NCBI GenBank assembly: GCA_029252625.1
Contig: JAQXBA010000030.1
Location: forward strand, 17,938 to 81,937
Length of the DNA stretch: 64,000 nucleotides
Source: Opitutia bacterium
GTDB lineage: Bacteria; Verrucomicrobiota; Verrucomicrobiia; Opitutales; Coraliomargaritaceae
Direction: 5' to 3'
Shown here one piece after another: positions 45,697 to 55,092 of this stretch. The notes below the pieces were generated by a model. The model did not search any database, was not told the origin of the DNA, and saw only the letters and a list, made by a program, of their open reading frames with translations. Position numbers and translations under genes: made by a program. Numbering within the stretch: the stretch's first letter is position 1; the number at the start of each line of letters is the position of its first letter.

Positions 45697-47199
45697 TTAC
45701 GGAATGATCGGCAATACCCCTGGGAATATACCAACTAACACCGTCGCAACAACGAGCGCACCTAGTACAACGCGATCGCAACTGCAGAGCGATCCAGCAG
45801 TTCCGGATGCGCCATCCTTCGAATCGGAGAAATAGACTGTGCGCACCCACCCAAAGTAGTAATAGATCGAGATCACCACACCGAGCACCGAAATTGCCAA
45901 TAGGCCGTAAAGGCCGGCTTTGTAAGCAGCAATAAAGATGAACAGCTTACCAATGAAGCCACCTAAGGGTGGAATGCCAGCCAATGAACCTAAGCCAACG
46001 GCGAGTACACCACTGAGGAACGGACTCTTACGCGCAAGATTCTCATAATCTTCAAGCTCTTGATTCGCATCATCAGCACCAGCCAAATGCGACATCACGG
46101 CAAAGACCGCAAACGACGCGAGCAGGTAAGTCGCTAGGTAGAAAATGACCGCATACTTAGCTGCTGGAATGCTGAGCGCAGCCACCACACCTACAAGGAG
46201 GTAACCTGCGTGTGCAATACCGGACAGTCCCATCAGGCGTTTCACATTGCGCTGTCTGACTGCGGTAAAGTTACCGAACAGAATCGTCGCAGCTGCGATG
46301 AAGGATAGCACTGGAGTCAGGAACGAGGCCAAGCCGATGAACGGCCCAGTCAACAGTTGGATCAAAATGATAAAGCCAGCCGCCTTCGATGCAATCGCGA
46401 GATACGCAGTGACGGGTGTGGGAGCACCTTGATAGACGTCAGGCACCCAAATTTGAAACGGTACGGCACCGATCTTAAAGCAGAGACCGGCCACTACCAA
46501 AATCGCTCCAATGCGCACCAAGAGATTATCGGAATTCGCTTGGATGAATGCCGCCAACTCGGTGAAGTTGAGCGAATCTTGACTAAAAGAAGCCAATTCA
46601 GGATTACCAGCCACTCCGTACAGTAGCACAATACCGAACAACAAAATAGATGAACTCAGCGCACCGAGGATCAAATACTTCAAGCCCGCTTCGAGCGACA
46701 GTGAACTAGTGCGGCAATAAGCGACCAGCACATAGAATGCGATCGTCACCGCTTCGAGCGCTACGAACAACATCACAAAATTGGCACTCTGCACCAGCAG
46801 CATCATCGCTGCGGCAATGAGAATGACCAAGTGGAAGAATTCAGTGCGCGGCAGCTTTTGCTTAGATAAGTAGATCTTGCCGAGGTAGCAGACGAGAATT
46901 GAACTTACCAAGAAAAAAGTTCGCATCATTTGCGTCACATCTGTCTGTGCGATCATGCCACTGAAAAAGGTCTGCCCCTCGACGGTATAATAAGCCGAGC
47001 AACCCAATGTGACAACAAGGACAAGAACTTGTCCCCAAATCGCTAGACGCGGAATCAGCCTCTGCTGTGCCCGCGGCAACACCATCTCAGCCCCAAGCAG
47101 GCCGAGGGCGAGTACCGCCAACATGATTTCGGGCGCAATTGCAGCCCAGTCGTTGGTCGCAGTAAAACTGCGCAGAAATTCGGCGAGAAGCTCGTTCAT
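45697..47199 (-). CDS. nuoN: NADH-quinone oxidoreductase subunit N
   Basis: Antiporter-like proton-pumping membrane subunit of complex I; 500 aa with about fourteen helices. The PEIMLAVLALGLLGAEMVLPR start, FVALEAVTIAFYVLVAYCRTSSLSLEAGLKYLILGALSSS, and KIGAVPFQIWVPDVYQGAPTPVTAYLAIASKAAGF (helix-breaking Lys/Pro core) are typical NuoN motifs. It is the last nuo gene; its ATG overlaps the nuoM stop as TAATG. Confidence 0.97.
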   Translation of the reverse strand: MNELLAEFLRSFTATNDWAAIAPEIMLAVLALGLLGAEMVLPRAQQRLIPRLAIWGQVLVLVVTLGCSAYYTVEGQTFFSGMIAQTDVTQMMRTFFLVSSILVCYLGKIYLSKQKLPRTEFFHLVILIAAAMMLLVQSANFVMLFVALEAVTIAFYVLVAYCRTSSLSLEAGLKYLILGALSSSILLFGIVLLYGVAGNPELASFSQDSLNFTELAAFIQANSDNLLVRIGAILVVAGLCFKIGAVPFQIWVPDVYQGAPTPVTAYLAIASKAAGFIILIQLLTGPFIGLASFLTPVLSFIAAATILFGNFTAVRQRNVKRLMGLSGIAHAGYLLVGVVAALSIPAAKYAVIFYLATYLLASFAVFAVMSHLAGADDANQELEDYENLARKSPFLSGVLAVGLGSLAGIPPLGGFIGKLFIFIAAYKAGLYGLLAISVLGVVISIYYYFGWVRTVYFSDSKDGASGTAGSLCSCDRVVLGALVVATVLVGIFPGVLPIIP

Positions 47200-48794
47200 T
47201 AGTGTGTAACCTCCTGGTGTGCTTCGGCTGATTGAGGAAGCGCCGCATTGACTTCAATAATCGGCAAAGTGCTCTTGTTTGTATAACTTGAAATTAACGA
47301 TAGCTCATCATTCGCTGCATCGGAAAACAGACGCGGATAAATGCCAACGACAATCAAGGCTACGATCAGTATCAGGGCAGGCAATCGCTCGTGAACCTTG
47401 AGGTCGACAATTTCGTCACCATTGAAACGATCGGCAAAGGCCTCGGTTGGTTTGCCAAAGAAAATATTTGCAACTGCCCGCAGTCCGTAAATCGCAGAAA
47501 TAATAATACCAAGTGCGGCCGGTGCGACGATCCATCGAGTCATCTCGGTTTCGGCCAAGGCGGCAAAGATAGTGAACTCCCCCCAGAAATTACCGAAGCC
47601 TGGTAGACCGATGCTCGCCATCGTGCCCGCCACGAAAAAGGCCGCCAACACAGGTGCCTTGGTTGCCAAACCACCCATCGATGCCATGTCAAAAGTCTGG
47701 CTACGGTGGTAAATGCAAGTCGAAAGCATGAACAAAAGTGCTACGGAGAGGCCGTGCGCGATCATCATCAACAACGCACCTCCGATGCCAACAACCGAAA
47801 ATGTTGCTATCCCGAGGAAGGCATAGCCCATGTGCATGACCGAACTATAACCAAGCATCATCTTCACATCCTTCTGAGCCATTGTGATCAGACCGATGAT
47901 AATGATGTTACCCAGTGCAAGCCACACGATCCAAGGGAACCAATGGGCTGCACCTGCTGGCAACAATGGTGCTGCGATCTGCAACAAACCATACAGACCA
48001 AATTTCTTGAGCACACCTGCGTGCAGCATCGCCGCACCAGTTGGCGCAGTCGCATAGCCCTTAGGTGCCCAACTGTGGAACGGGAAGAGCGATACCAAAA
48101 TCCCGAAACCAAACAACAATAGCGCGAAGATGTTGTTTTGCACAGTGTCGGCAATGGGTTGCGCCGCCAAATACTCACGCAGCGTAATCAACGAGAACGA
48201 ATCCGCCCCACTCTGCACATACAGCGCAATCAGGCCGATGAGCGACAACAACGCACCAAGCGTCAGATAGATCGTCATTTCAATCGCCGCACCACGCTTA
48301 CCAGCGCCGCCCCATACACCAATCATGATGAAGGTCGGGATCAGGGCGAACTCGTGGAAGAAGTAGAAGAAGAAAATATCGACCGAAGCAAAGGTACCCA
48401 TTAACCCGCCGAGCATAAACAACAACAGCGCAAGATAGAGATGCGGACGTTCTGCCTTCGAAAACAAGGCATACATTCCAGCAGCAAAGCCAACGACACC
48501 TGCCAACATGAAGAGCGGCATCGAGATACCATTCAAACCGAGATGCAGGTAAACGCCAACTGCTTCCAAACCAGTGGCAAGACGCAGCTCGAAATTATAC
48601 CCACCGACAAGCGACGGTTCGAACTGACTGTAAAGCGCCAGAGCGATAATTAGCGGTGTAGCGAAGCCGATCACGCTAACTGCGCGTAGGCTGGACTGGC
48701 TAAAACGGGCTCCAAACAGCAAGAAGAGGCCGGCAGATAGCGGTGTCAGTATGGCTGCAAGAAGGCAAAGTGATGATGTATCGACGGGAATCAT
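47199..48794 (-). CDS. nuoM: NADH-quinone oxidoreductase subunit M
   Basis: Second antiporter-like pump subunit, 531 aa. LFYFFHEFALIPTFIMIGVWGG and FLVSLFPFHSWAPKGYATAPTGAAMLHAGVLKKFGLYG-type motifs are present, as is MMLGYSSVMHMGYAFLGI. FHEFALIPTF carries the conserved membrane Glu in helix 5, and the Lys in VLKKFGLYGLL that in helix 8. It starts 33 bases after nuoL and overlaps nuoN by one base. Confidence 0.97.
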   Translation of the reverse strand: MIPVDTSSLCLLAAILTPLSAGLFLLFGARFSQSSLRAVSVIGFATPLIIALALYSQFEPSLVGGYNFELRLATGLEAVGVYLHLGLNGISMPLFMLAGVVGFAAGMYALFSKAERPHLYLALLLFMLGGLMGTFASVDIFFFYFFHEFALIPTFIMIGVWGGAGKRGAAIEMTIYLTLGALLSLIGLIALYVQSGADSFSLITLREYLAAQPIADTVQNNIFALLLFGFGILVSLFPFHSWAPKGYATAPTGAAMLHAGVLKKFGLYGLLQIAAPLLPAGAAHWFPWIVWLALGNIIIIGLITMAQKDVKMMLGYSSVMHMGYAFLGIATFSVVGIGGALLMMIAHGLSVALLFMLSTCIYHRSQTFDMASMGGLATKAPVLAAFFVAGTMASIGLPGFGNFWGEFTIFAALAETEMTRWIVAPAALGIIISAIYGLRAVANIFFGKPTEAFADRFNGDEIVDLKVHERLPALILIVALIVVGIYPRLFSDAANDELSLISSYTNKSTLPIIEVNAALPQSAEAHQEVTH

Positions 48795-48827
48795 ATCTAT
48801 CTAAATTGAAAAAACGTTCACCTGTTT

Positions 48828-50696
48828 TTATAGAGCGACTCCAGCAGCGAGCGCCCACAGGAGGAGGATTCCGGCAAGGAACCAGTAAACATAGCCGTGA
48901 ATATTGCCGACAACGAGTGAGCGTGAGCATGCGCCGACCAAACCGACCAAGCCGGCACTGCCACGGACGAAGAGCCCTTTGATTAGGAAAATATCGAGAA
49001 AGCTGAGAAGCACCGCCACACGTTGCTGAATCTTCGCCACGTAAAAGCCGTAGATCTCGTCGAACCACAGACGCGCTTTGAGAAACTCATAAACAGGTTT
49101 GGCACGATTCTGCAGAGCATCGCCGTTTTTGCCGACACCGTAAAAGAAGAACGAACCTACCAGACCAACGATCCATGCAACCATTGCCCAAAGGTGCACA
49201 GTATGCGCAGCCGCATGGTCCGTGTCAGCATGGTGTAAATGTTTCATGCCGGCCTTGATATTCTCACCAAGTCCTTGCGGCCACAAATCAAGCACACCAC
49301 CCGCAACTGAAAGGACTGCAAGTGCGACCAGTGGAATCAGCATTGTAAGCGGACTTTCATGAGCATTCTCGGCGGCTTCGGACTTAGGCTGCCCAAGAAA
49401 AGCAATCCAGAACAAACGCCCCATATATCCAGCAGTCAGGAAAGCACCTCCAAGCAGAAGGGCAAAAATCAGAGTATTTTCTTTAACTAAACTACCGATT
49501 AAAATCGCATCCTTAGAATAGTATCCGGCAAAGCCAACTCCAGCGATCCCGAATCCACAGAGCGCCAAAACACCAATGAAGAAAGTGATCGAAGTGATTG
49601 GCATCTTCTTAAGCATACCGCCCATCTTGAAAATGTCTTGTTCGTGGTGACAGCCATGAATGATCGAACCAGCGCCGAGGAACAGCAGTGCCTTAAAGAA
49701 CGCGTGTGTGATCAAGTGGAACAATGCTACCCCTGGGTAGCCGAGACCGAACGCAGCCGACATGTAGCCGAGTTGCGAGAGGGTTGAATATGCCAGAATC
49801 TTTTTAATGTCATTTTGACCATACGCACAGAAACCTGCATACACCGCAACCGATGTACCAAGAATGGCAATGCCGCCAAGCACCGATTCAGGGAAGAGGA
49901 AGGTGATACGAATAAGGAAGTAAACACCCGCCGCAACCATTGTTGCCGCGTGGATCAGAGCTGATACTGGAGTCGGGCCCGCCATCGCGTCTGGCAACCA
50001 GACGTGCAACGGGAATTGAGCCGACTTACCGATGAAACCACACATAAGCAGTGCTGCAATCACCCAACTGATTAAGCTAGGATCAGCGTTCACAGCCGCG
50101 CCCATTGCTTCGAGGTTGGTGGTGCCGAAGTGCCAGTAAGCATATACGATACCGACAAGGAAACCGAGGTCGCCGATACGATTGACGATGAATGCTTTTT
50201 TCGAAGCCGCTGCGGCCTCGTCTGTATCGAGATAGTGCCCGATCAACATATAAGAGCTAAAGCCGACCAATTCCCAGAAAACAAAGATCATGATCAAGTT
50301 ATCCGCAAGGATAATGCCAACCATGGAGAACATGAAGATCGATAGACCAGCAAAGAAGCGCCCCTTAGCCTTGTCCTCTGACATGTATCCAAGACTAAAT
50401 ATGTGAATCAGCAAACCAACAAAAGCGACCATAGCCAGCATTGTGGCTGCTTCTCCATCAAACAAGAAGCCCATCGACACGGTGAAGTTACCAAACTGCA
50501 ACCAGTCAACAGCGGCACGAACCGGCCCAGCCTCACAGGCTTGGATTGCTAGATAACTAAAAGCACAGATAGCGGCAGCTGCTGCAACTGATACGTAGGA
50601 AGCCAATGTTCCGCGGCATCGCAGGAAGCAGGCAATCAGGACTGCGGATAGCAGTGGCGTGAGCAGAGCGGCGAGAAGTATTTGAGCGTCGGTCAT
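48828..50696 (-). CDS. nuoL: NADH-quinone oxidoreductase subunit L
   Basis: The distal pump subunit with the long lateral helix, 622 aa. IMIFVFWELVGFSSYMLIGHYLD contains the helix 5 Glu. FPLHVWLPDAMAGPTPVSALIHAATMVAAGVYFLIR and KKILAYSTLSQLGYMSAAFGLG are conserved. The C-terminal part (DEIYGFYVAKIQQRVAVLLSFLDIFLIKG) is the lateral-helix region. It is spaced 4 bases from nuoK. Confidence 0.97.
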   Translation of the reverse strand: MTDAQILLAALLTPLLSAVLIACFLRCRGTLASYVSVAAAAAICAFSYLAIQACEAGPVRAAVDWLQFGNFTVSMGFLFDGEAATMLAMVAFVGLLIHIFSLGYMSEDKAKGRFFAGLSIFMFSMVGIILADNLIMIFVFWELVGFSSYMLIGHYLDTDEAAAASKKAFIVNRIGDLGFLVGIVYAYWHFGTTNLEAMGAAVNADPSLISWVIAALLMCGFIGKSAQFPLHVWLPDAMAGPTPVSALIHAATMVAAGVYFLIRITFLFPESVLGGIAILGTSVAVYAGFCAYGQNDIKKILAYSTLSQLGYMSAAFGLGYPGVALFHLITHAFFKALLFLGAGSIIHGCHHEQDIFKMGGMLKKMPITSITFFIGVLALCGFGIAGVGFAGYYSKDAILIGSLVKENTLIFALLLGGAFLTAGYMGRLFWIAFLGQPKSEAAENAHESPLTMLIPLVALAVLSVAGGVLDLWPQGLGENIKAGMKHLHHADTDHAAAHTVHLWAMVAWIVGLVGSFFFYGVGKNGDALQNRAKPVYEFLKARLWFDEIYGFYVAKIQQRVAVLLSFLDIFLIKGLFVRGSAGLVGLVGACSRSLVVGNIHGYVYWFLAGILLLWALAAGVAL

Positions 50697-50700
50697 GATA

Positions 50701-51006
50701 CTAGTGACTCAGGGCGTTCAATTGGTCCACCATTACAGACTGACGACGTCGAAATAATGCAACAATAATGGCCAGGCCGAGAGCGACTTCGGCAGCCGCC
50801 ACGGTGATGATAAAGAAGACGAAGAGGTTACCGTCCATTGTGCCGTTGTAACGAGAAAACGCAACGAATGCCAAATTCACGGCATTGAGCATAAGTTCAA
50901 GCGACATGTAAATGACGAGTGTATTCTGACGCAGGGTCACACCGAGTAGCCCCACTGCGAAGAGCAGTCCGGCTACGATAAGAAAAGCATTAAGTCCGAC
51001 AGTCAT
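50701..51006 (-). CDS. nuoK: NADH-quinone oxidoreductase subunit K
   Basis: A 101-aa three-helix subunit. It contains [22 protein letters not shown] with the first conserved Glu, and [20 protein letters not shown] with the second. It links NuoN and NuoJ in the proton path. It lies 31 bases after nuoJ. Confidence 0.97.
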   Translation of the reverse strand: MTVGLNAFLIVAGLLFAVGLLGVTLRQNTLVIYMSLELMLNAVNLAFVAFSRYNGTMDGNLFVFFIITVAAAEVALGLAIIVALFRRRQSVMVDQLNALSH

Positions 51007-51037
51007 GTTAAATAGCTATTGAAATTATAAATAATGA

Positions 51038-51583
51038 CTAATCTTCCGCGACGTCGTGTTTTTTTGACACAACGATTACACCGATCATGGCAGCAAGAAG
51101 AAGGAATCCTGCCACTTGAAATGGCAGCATGTATTTAGTAAAGAGGCTGTAGCCAAAAGACTTGGAGGATGTGGTAAATGGCACACCACCATTGAATACC
51201 TCAGGATTTTCAGTCACGGCTGTTAGGACTGGCTCAGGTAAATGACTACCCGAAAACGCAGAGCAAACCAACATGGCAAGCAACAAGAAGCCGATCGCAG
51301 CTGCGCCAATGGTCAACTTATCCTTATATTCAGTAGCACCCTCTCCTTTATCTACATCGAGAAGCATAATGATAAAAAGGAATAACACCATGACCGCCCC
51401 CGCATAAACCACCACTTGGATGACCGCAAGGAAGTAGGCTTCCAACAGGACAAAAAGCGCCGCGGTGCCGATAAAAGCAACGATCATGCACATGGCTCCA
51501 TTAACCGCATTCGGTGTAAGGACCATTAACACAGCCGCAATCAGCGTGATCGCTGAAAAGACGTAAAACAGTATGTCTAACAT
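51038..51583 (-). CDS. nuoJ: NADH-quinone oxidoreductase subunit J
   Basis: A 181-aa membrane subunit with five helices. LLEAYFLAVIQVVVYAGAVMVLFLFIIMLLDV is the diagnostic Tyr-Ala-Gly-Ala segment whose pi-bulge helix gates proton transfer. It follows nuoI after 100 bases, the largest gap inside the operon, with no hairpin or promoter seen. Confidence 0.97.
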   Translation of the reverse strand: MLDILFYVFSAITLIAAVLMVLTPNAVNGAMCMIVAFIGTAALFVLLEAYFLAVIQVVVYAGAVMVLFLFIIMLLDVDKGEGATEYKDKLTIGAAAIGFLLLAMLVCSAFSGSHLPEPVLTAVTENPEVFNGGVPFTTSSKSFGYSLFTKYMLPFQVAGFLLLAAMIGVIVVSKKHDVAED

Positions 51584-51683
51584 TGTGTGAGAATTAGAAA
51601 TTTATAATTGGGAATTAAGACTTAGGATTTTCGAACGATTCTGTGTAGTGTCAGACTTCATTAATTCCTGATTTTTAATTGAT

Positions 51684-52232
51684 TTAATGGGTATTACCCG
51701 CCTCTTCAGCGGCTTTTTTCTTGTCCCACTTGTGGTGTTTATCCGGCAAGGTGCCACCTAGTTCGTAGAGTTTGTCCTTCTTATTAATCATCTCTTCGCG
51801 GGTGTAGCCGGACATTGAAAAGATATCTTTTAGAAAAATAGCCTCTTCGGGACACACTTCCTGACAAAGGCCGCAATAAATGCAGCGTAGCATGTTGATC
51901 TCGAATTCTTTCGGCGCTTTCTCAACGTGTGCGCGATCTGGCTCGGCTTCAGCATCGATCTCACCGGGAATGATCTTGATTGCCTTCGGTGGGCAAACGA
52001 ATTCACACAACTGGCAAGAGACACACTTTTCACGACCATTCGGGTCTTTCACCAGCGTGGGCACGCCTCGATAATTTTCAGGGATGACGGGACGCTGCTC
52101 CGGGTACTCCAGAGTGATCGTCTTATCAAACATCGCAGATAGGGTAGTCTTCAACCCGGTAACGATTTGCGGAATAAATGTTTTTTCCGCGAAAGTGAGC
52201 GGTTTACGCTCTAAAACTTTTGTCTTAGCCAT
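51684..52232 (-). CDS. nuoI: NADH-quinone oxidoreductase subunit I
   Basis: A 182-aa peripheral subunit carrying clusters N6a and N6b. Two ferredoxin motifs are intact: CVSCQLCEFVCPPKAIKI and CIYCGLCQEVCPEEAIFL. The N-terminus MAKTKVLERKPLTFAEKTFIPQIVTGLKTTLS anchors it to the membrane arm. It lies 12 bases after nuoH. Confidence 0.97.
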   Translation of the reverse strand: MAKTKVLERKPLTFAEKTFIPQIVTGLKTTLSAMFDKTITLEYPEQRPVIPENYRGVPTLVKDPNGREKCVSCQLCEFVCPPKAIKIIPGEIDAEAEPDRAHVEKAPKEFEINMLRCIYCGLCQEVCPEEAIFLKDIFSMSGYTREEMINKKDKLYELGGTLPDKHHKWDKKKAAEEAGNTH

Positions 52233-52244
52233 ACTAGTTGCGTT

Positions 52245-53351
52245 TTAAAGTGTATCGTAGATTGCGATGAGTAATGTGTTGAAGATCAAATTACCGATCG
52301 CAAGTGGTAGCAGAATCTTCCAGCCAAGTGCCATCACTTGATCATAGCGGAAGCGAGGAAGCGTCCAGCGTACCCAAATGAAGAAGAAGACCATAAAGAA
52401 GACCTTAGCCATAAACCACAGTACTGATAGCACTGCGCCAAACTGACTAGCACCCCAAGGATCTGCCATTCCCGGCAGAAAATTCCAGCCCCCAAGGAAC
52501 AGCAACACGAACAAGGCTGAGCCCATGATAACGTGCGCATACTCGGCTACGAAAAACAGCCCGAATTTAAAGCAACCATACTCGGTGTGGAAACCACCTA
52601 CGAGGTCGGTTTCCGATTCCGCCATATCGAATGGTAGACGATTGGTTTCGGCAAAAACGGAGACCAGGAAGATCAATGCAGATAGTGGCTGCCAAATAAC
52701 CAACCAAAGCCCTGCTTGTGACTCGACCACACCGAAGAGTGACAGACCGTAATCAGTGCCAGGCGCAGAAGCCCACATGAATACCGGAAGGATCGAAAGC
52801 CCCATCGCCAATTCATAAGAGACCATTTGTGCGCATGCACGGATCGCACCAAGAAACGGATATTTACTATTGGAGGACCAACCAGCGAGGACGATGCCAT
52901 AAACACCTAAGGAAGAAACCCCTAAGATGAAAAGCATACCAACGTCGATATTGGCGAGAACCAGAGGTTGAACGACACCAAGTGGATCAACATAGCGACC
53001 AAACGGTAACACCACCATTGTGGTGAGTGCTGGCGCCAAGGCCAAAATCGGAGCTAAGTAGTAGTAGCCCTTCTTCACGTGGCCAGGAGTGATCTCTTCC
53101 TTAAACAGGAATTTCAATCCATCCGCAACGGGTTGAAAGACGCCCAAGCGTGTCAGGATATTACCGAGAATCGGAATATGCCCAAGCAAAGGCAGACGTG
53201 TGCGATTCGGGCCAGTGCGGCCTTGAATCCAACTCGAAACCTTGCGCTCCGCGAGAACGGAGTAACTGCAAAGCCCCATGAAGACCGATATCATCGCGAT
53301 TGAGAAAACAATCGGTAATGTAAACGGCAGTGTATTAGTCAAGAATTCCAT
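52245..53351 (-). CDS. nuoH: NADH-quinone oxidoreductase subunit H
   Basis: The membrane subunit that forms the quinone-binding tunnel with NuoB and NuoD; 368 aa from the ATG at 53351. A TTG three codons upstream is in frame and less likely. SVLAERKVSSWIQGRTGPNR, GVFQPVADGLKFLFKEEITP, AQMVSYELAMGLSILPV and AETNRLPFDMAESETDLVGGFHTEYG are all present with their conserved charged residues. Confidence 0.97.
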   Translation of the reverse strand: MEFLTNTLPFTLPIVFSIAMISVFMGLCSYSVLAERKVSSWIQGRTGPNRTRLPLLGHIPILGNILTRLGVFQPVADGLKFLFKEEITPGHVKKGYYYLAPILALAPALTTMVVLPFGRYVDPLGVVQPLVLANIDVGMLFILGVSSLGVYGIVLAGWSSNSKYPFLGAIRACAQMVSYELAMGLSILPVFMWASAPGTDYGLSLFGVVESQAGLWLVIWQPLSALIFLVSVFAETNRLPFDMAESETDLVGGFHTEYGCFKFGLFFVAEYAHVIMGSALFVLLFLGGWNFLPGMADPWGASQFGAVLSVLWFMAKVFFMVFFFIWVRWTLPRFRYDQVMALGWKILLPLAIGNLIFNTLLIAIYDTL

Positions 53352-53366
53352 ATCCGGCAATTTACT

Positions 53367-55088
53367 TTAAGCTTGATTGGCAGTGGCTTGCGCCTCCTTG
53401 AACGCGACTGGATCGAATTTTAAATTCTTGGTTTCAACGAAAGGTAAATCAATGAACGATGCCGGATCAAGCGAAACGCCTTCGTCGGAGATACCACGCC
53501 AGCTAAGTCCCGCAAAAGCGCTTATCTTTTCAGCGATGCGCTGCCAAACGAGGTCGATTGTTAACGCGCTTGGCTTTTCATCACCCAAGGATGCCACAAT
53601 TTTTTCCAATACATTAATATCGGATTGAATACCATGTGGACCAGGCACCGCCGCCTTGAACTTCTGCAGACGGAAACTTTGGTTTACAAATGAACCATCC
53701 TTTTCGTAGACCATCAACGATGGGCAAACGACATTGGCCACTTGGCTCACTGCATTCGCATGTGTACCGAAGTAAACGAGCTTCACCTTAGCGAGTAGTT
53801 CAGAGGAGAGTCCAAGCTTCGTCACGTCTTCGTTCACAACGACGAGTGTCTTAACCGCACCAGATTTGATCGCAGCTACGAGCGTTGTCAGATCTGCTTC
53901 TGGAAGTGTTTTGATCAAACCATTCAGTAGCGCACCGCGAAGATTCGGAGAGCGATCTTCTGAAAGTAAAATCCCATCGCCCTCACCTGTGCGACCGACC
54001 AGAGTTACGGCTGCGCCACAGCGATCTGCCATCACACGATAGTAGAATTGCTCTTCAACCGAACTGCTTGCCGAACCAATCAAGGCCACACTGCCAGATT
54101 TCAACAAGTCAACAGTGGCCTGCGCGGTTTCAGCGTCAGTTTTGTGCACACCTTCGATAGTGTAATGAATGAGACGATCATCCGACTCGGATGCTTTAAA
54201 AAGTTCACGACCTGAGTCGGTCATCCATGTATCATTCACAGCATCATTACGTCGTGGCGTGATACGGTAAATCTTACCTTCGCGGCTCCAAATTTCTGTA
54301 TTCGCACCAATACTACTTTCGGTACAAATACTGTTGGTACGCTTGAGAAACCAAACACGCATCTTAAAACGAAAGTCCGTGCTGGTGAGCGCACCCACTG
54401 GACAAATATCAACCGTATTCAGCGAATAATTGTGTTCCAGCCCTTTACCTGGGTAGCAAGTCAGGGTTGAGTAAGTGCCACGATCAACAAAACCGAGCAC
54501 ATCTTCACCTGCGACTTCTTTAGAGAAGCGCACACAACGAGAGCATAGGATACAGCGCTCATCATCAAGAGTGACGCGCGCACCAAGCTTAGTGCGCTTA
54601 GGTTTTACATTCTTTTGCTCGATGAAACGGCTGTAACCACGACCGTGTTCAGCAGAAAATTCCTGCAAGCGGCACTCCCCAGCTTGGTCGCAAATCGGAC
54701 AATCCAGTGGGTGATTGATCAACAATAGCTCAGTCACGCCATTACGGGACTCTTTAACTATTTCAGAATTCGTACGGATGTGCATACCAGGCGAAGCGTT
54801 AGTCGCACAAGCGATCGTCGGCTTTGGCATCCAACCGATCTTTTGCACACCATTCTCATCAAGAACGGCCTCGCCAGTACTGCGGTCACGCATCGGCATA
54901 CCCATTTCAACCATGCACATGCGGCAATTACCTGCGATCGATAGTTTTGGATGGTAGCAATAATGCGGCACTTCCTTGCCTTTACCAGCTAACTTTACCG
55001 CTTCGATGATGTTGATCCCCTTGGGCACATCAATCTCCTGCCCATCAATATTGATGGTGATGTTTTCGACTATACTTTGAATTTCCAT
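53367..55088 (-). CDS. nuoG: NADH-quinone oxidoreductase subunit G (short form)
   Basis: Carries several Fe-S clusters of the peripheral arm. It has 573 aa, much shorter than the 908 aa of E. coli NuoG. Ligands visible: [2Fe-2S] at Cys44, Cys55, Cys58 and Cys94; the His126-Cys130-Cys133-Cys139 [4Fe-4S] cluster; and Cys179, Cys182, Cys185 and Cys229 for the next. A molybdopterin-type domain follows but is truncated, ending with EKISAFAGLSWRGISDEGVSLDP and a short tail. Short NuoG forms are common outside gamma-proteobacteria. It sits between nuoF and nuoH, 4 and 15 bases away. Confidence 0.95.
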   Translation of the reverse strand: MEIQSIVENITINIDGQEIDVPKGINIIEAVKLAGKGKEVPHYCYHPKLSIAGNCRMCMVEMGMPMRDRSTGEAVLDENGVQKIGWMPKPTIACATNASPGMHIRTNSEIVKESRNGVTELLLINHPLDCPICDQAGECRLQEFSAEHGRGYSRFIEQKNVKPKRTKLGARVTLDDERCILCSRCVRFSKEVAGEDVLGFVDRGTYSTLTCYPGKGLEHNYSLNTVDICPVGALTSTDFRFKMRVWFLKRTNSICTESSIGANTEIWSREGKIYRITPRRNDAVNDTWMTDSGRELFKASESDDRLIHYTIEGVHKTDAETAQATVDLLKSGSVALIGSASSSVEEQFYYRVMADRCGAAVTLVGRTGEGDGILLSEDRSPNLRGALLNGLIKTLPEADLTTLVAAIKSGAVKTLVVVNEDVTKLGLSSELLAKVKLVYFGTHANAVSQVANVVCPSLMVYEKDGSFVNQSFRLQKFKAAVPGPHGIQSDINVLEKIVASLGDEKPSALTIDLVWQRIAEKISAFAGLSWRGISDEGVSLDPASFIDLPFVETKNLKFDPVAFKEAQATANQA

Positions 55089-55092
55089 AGTC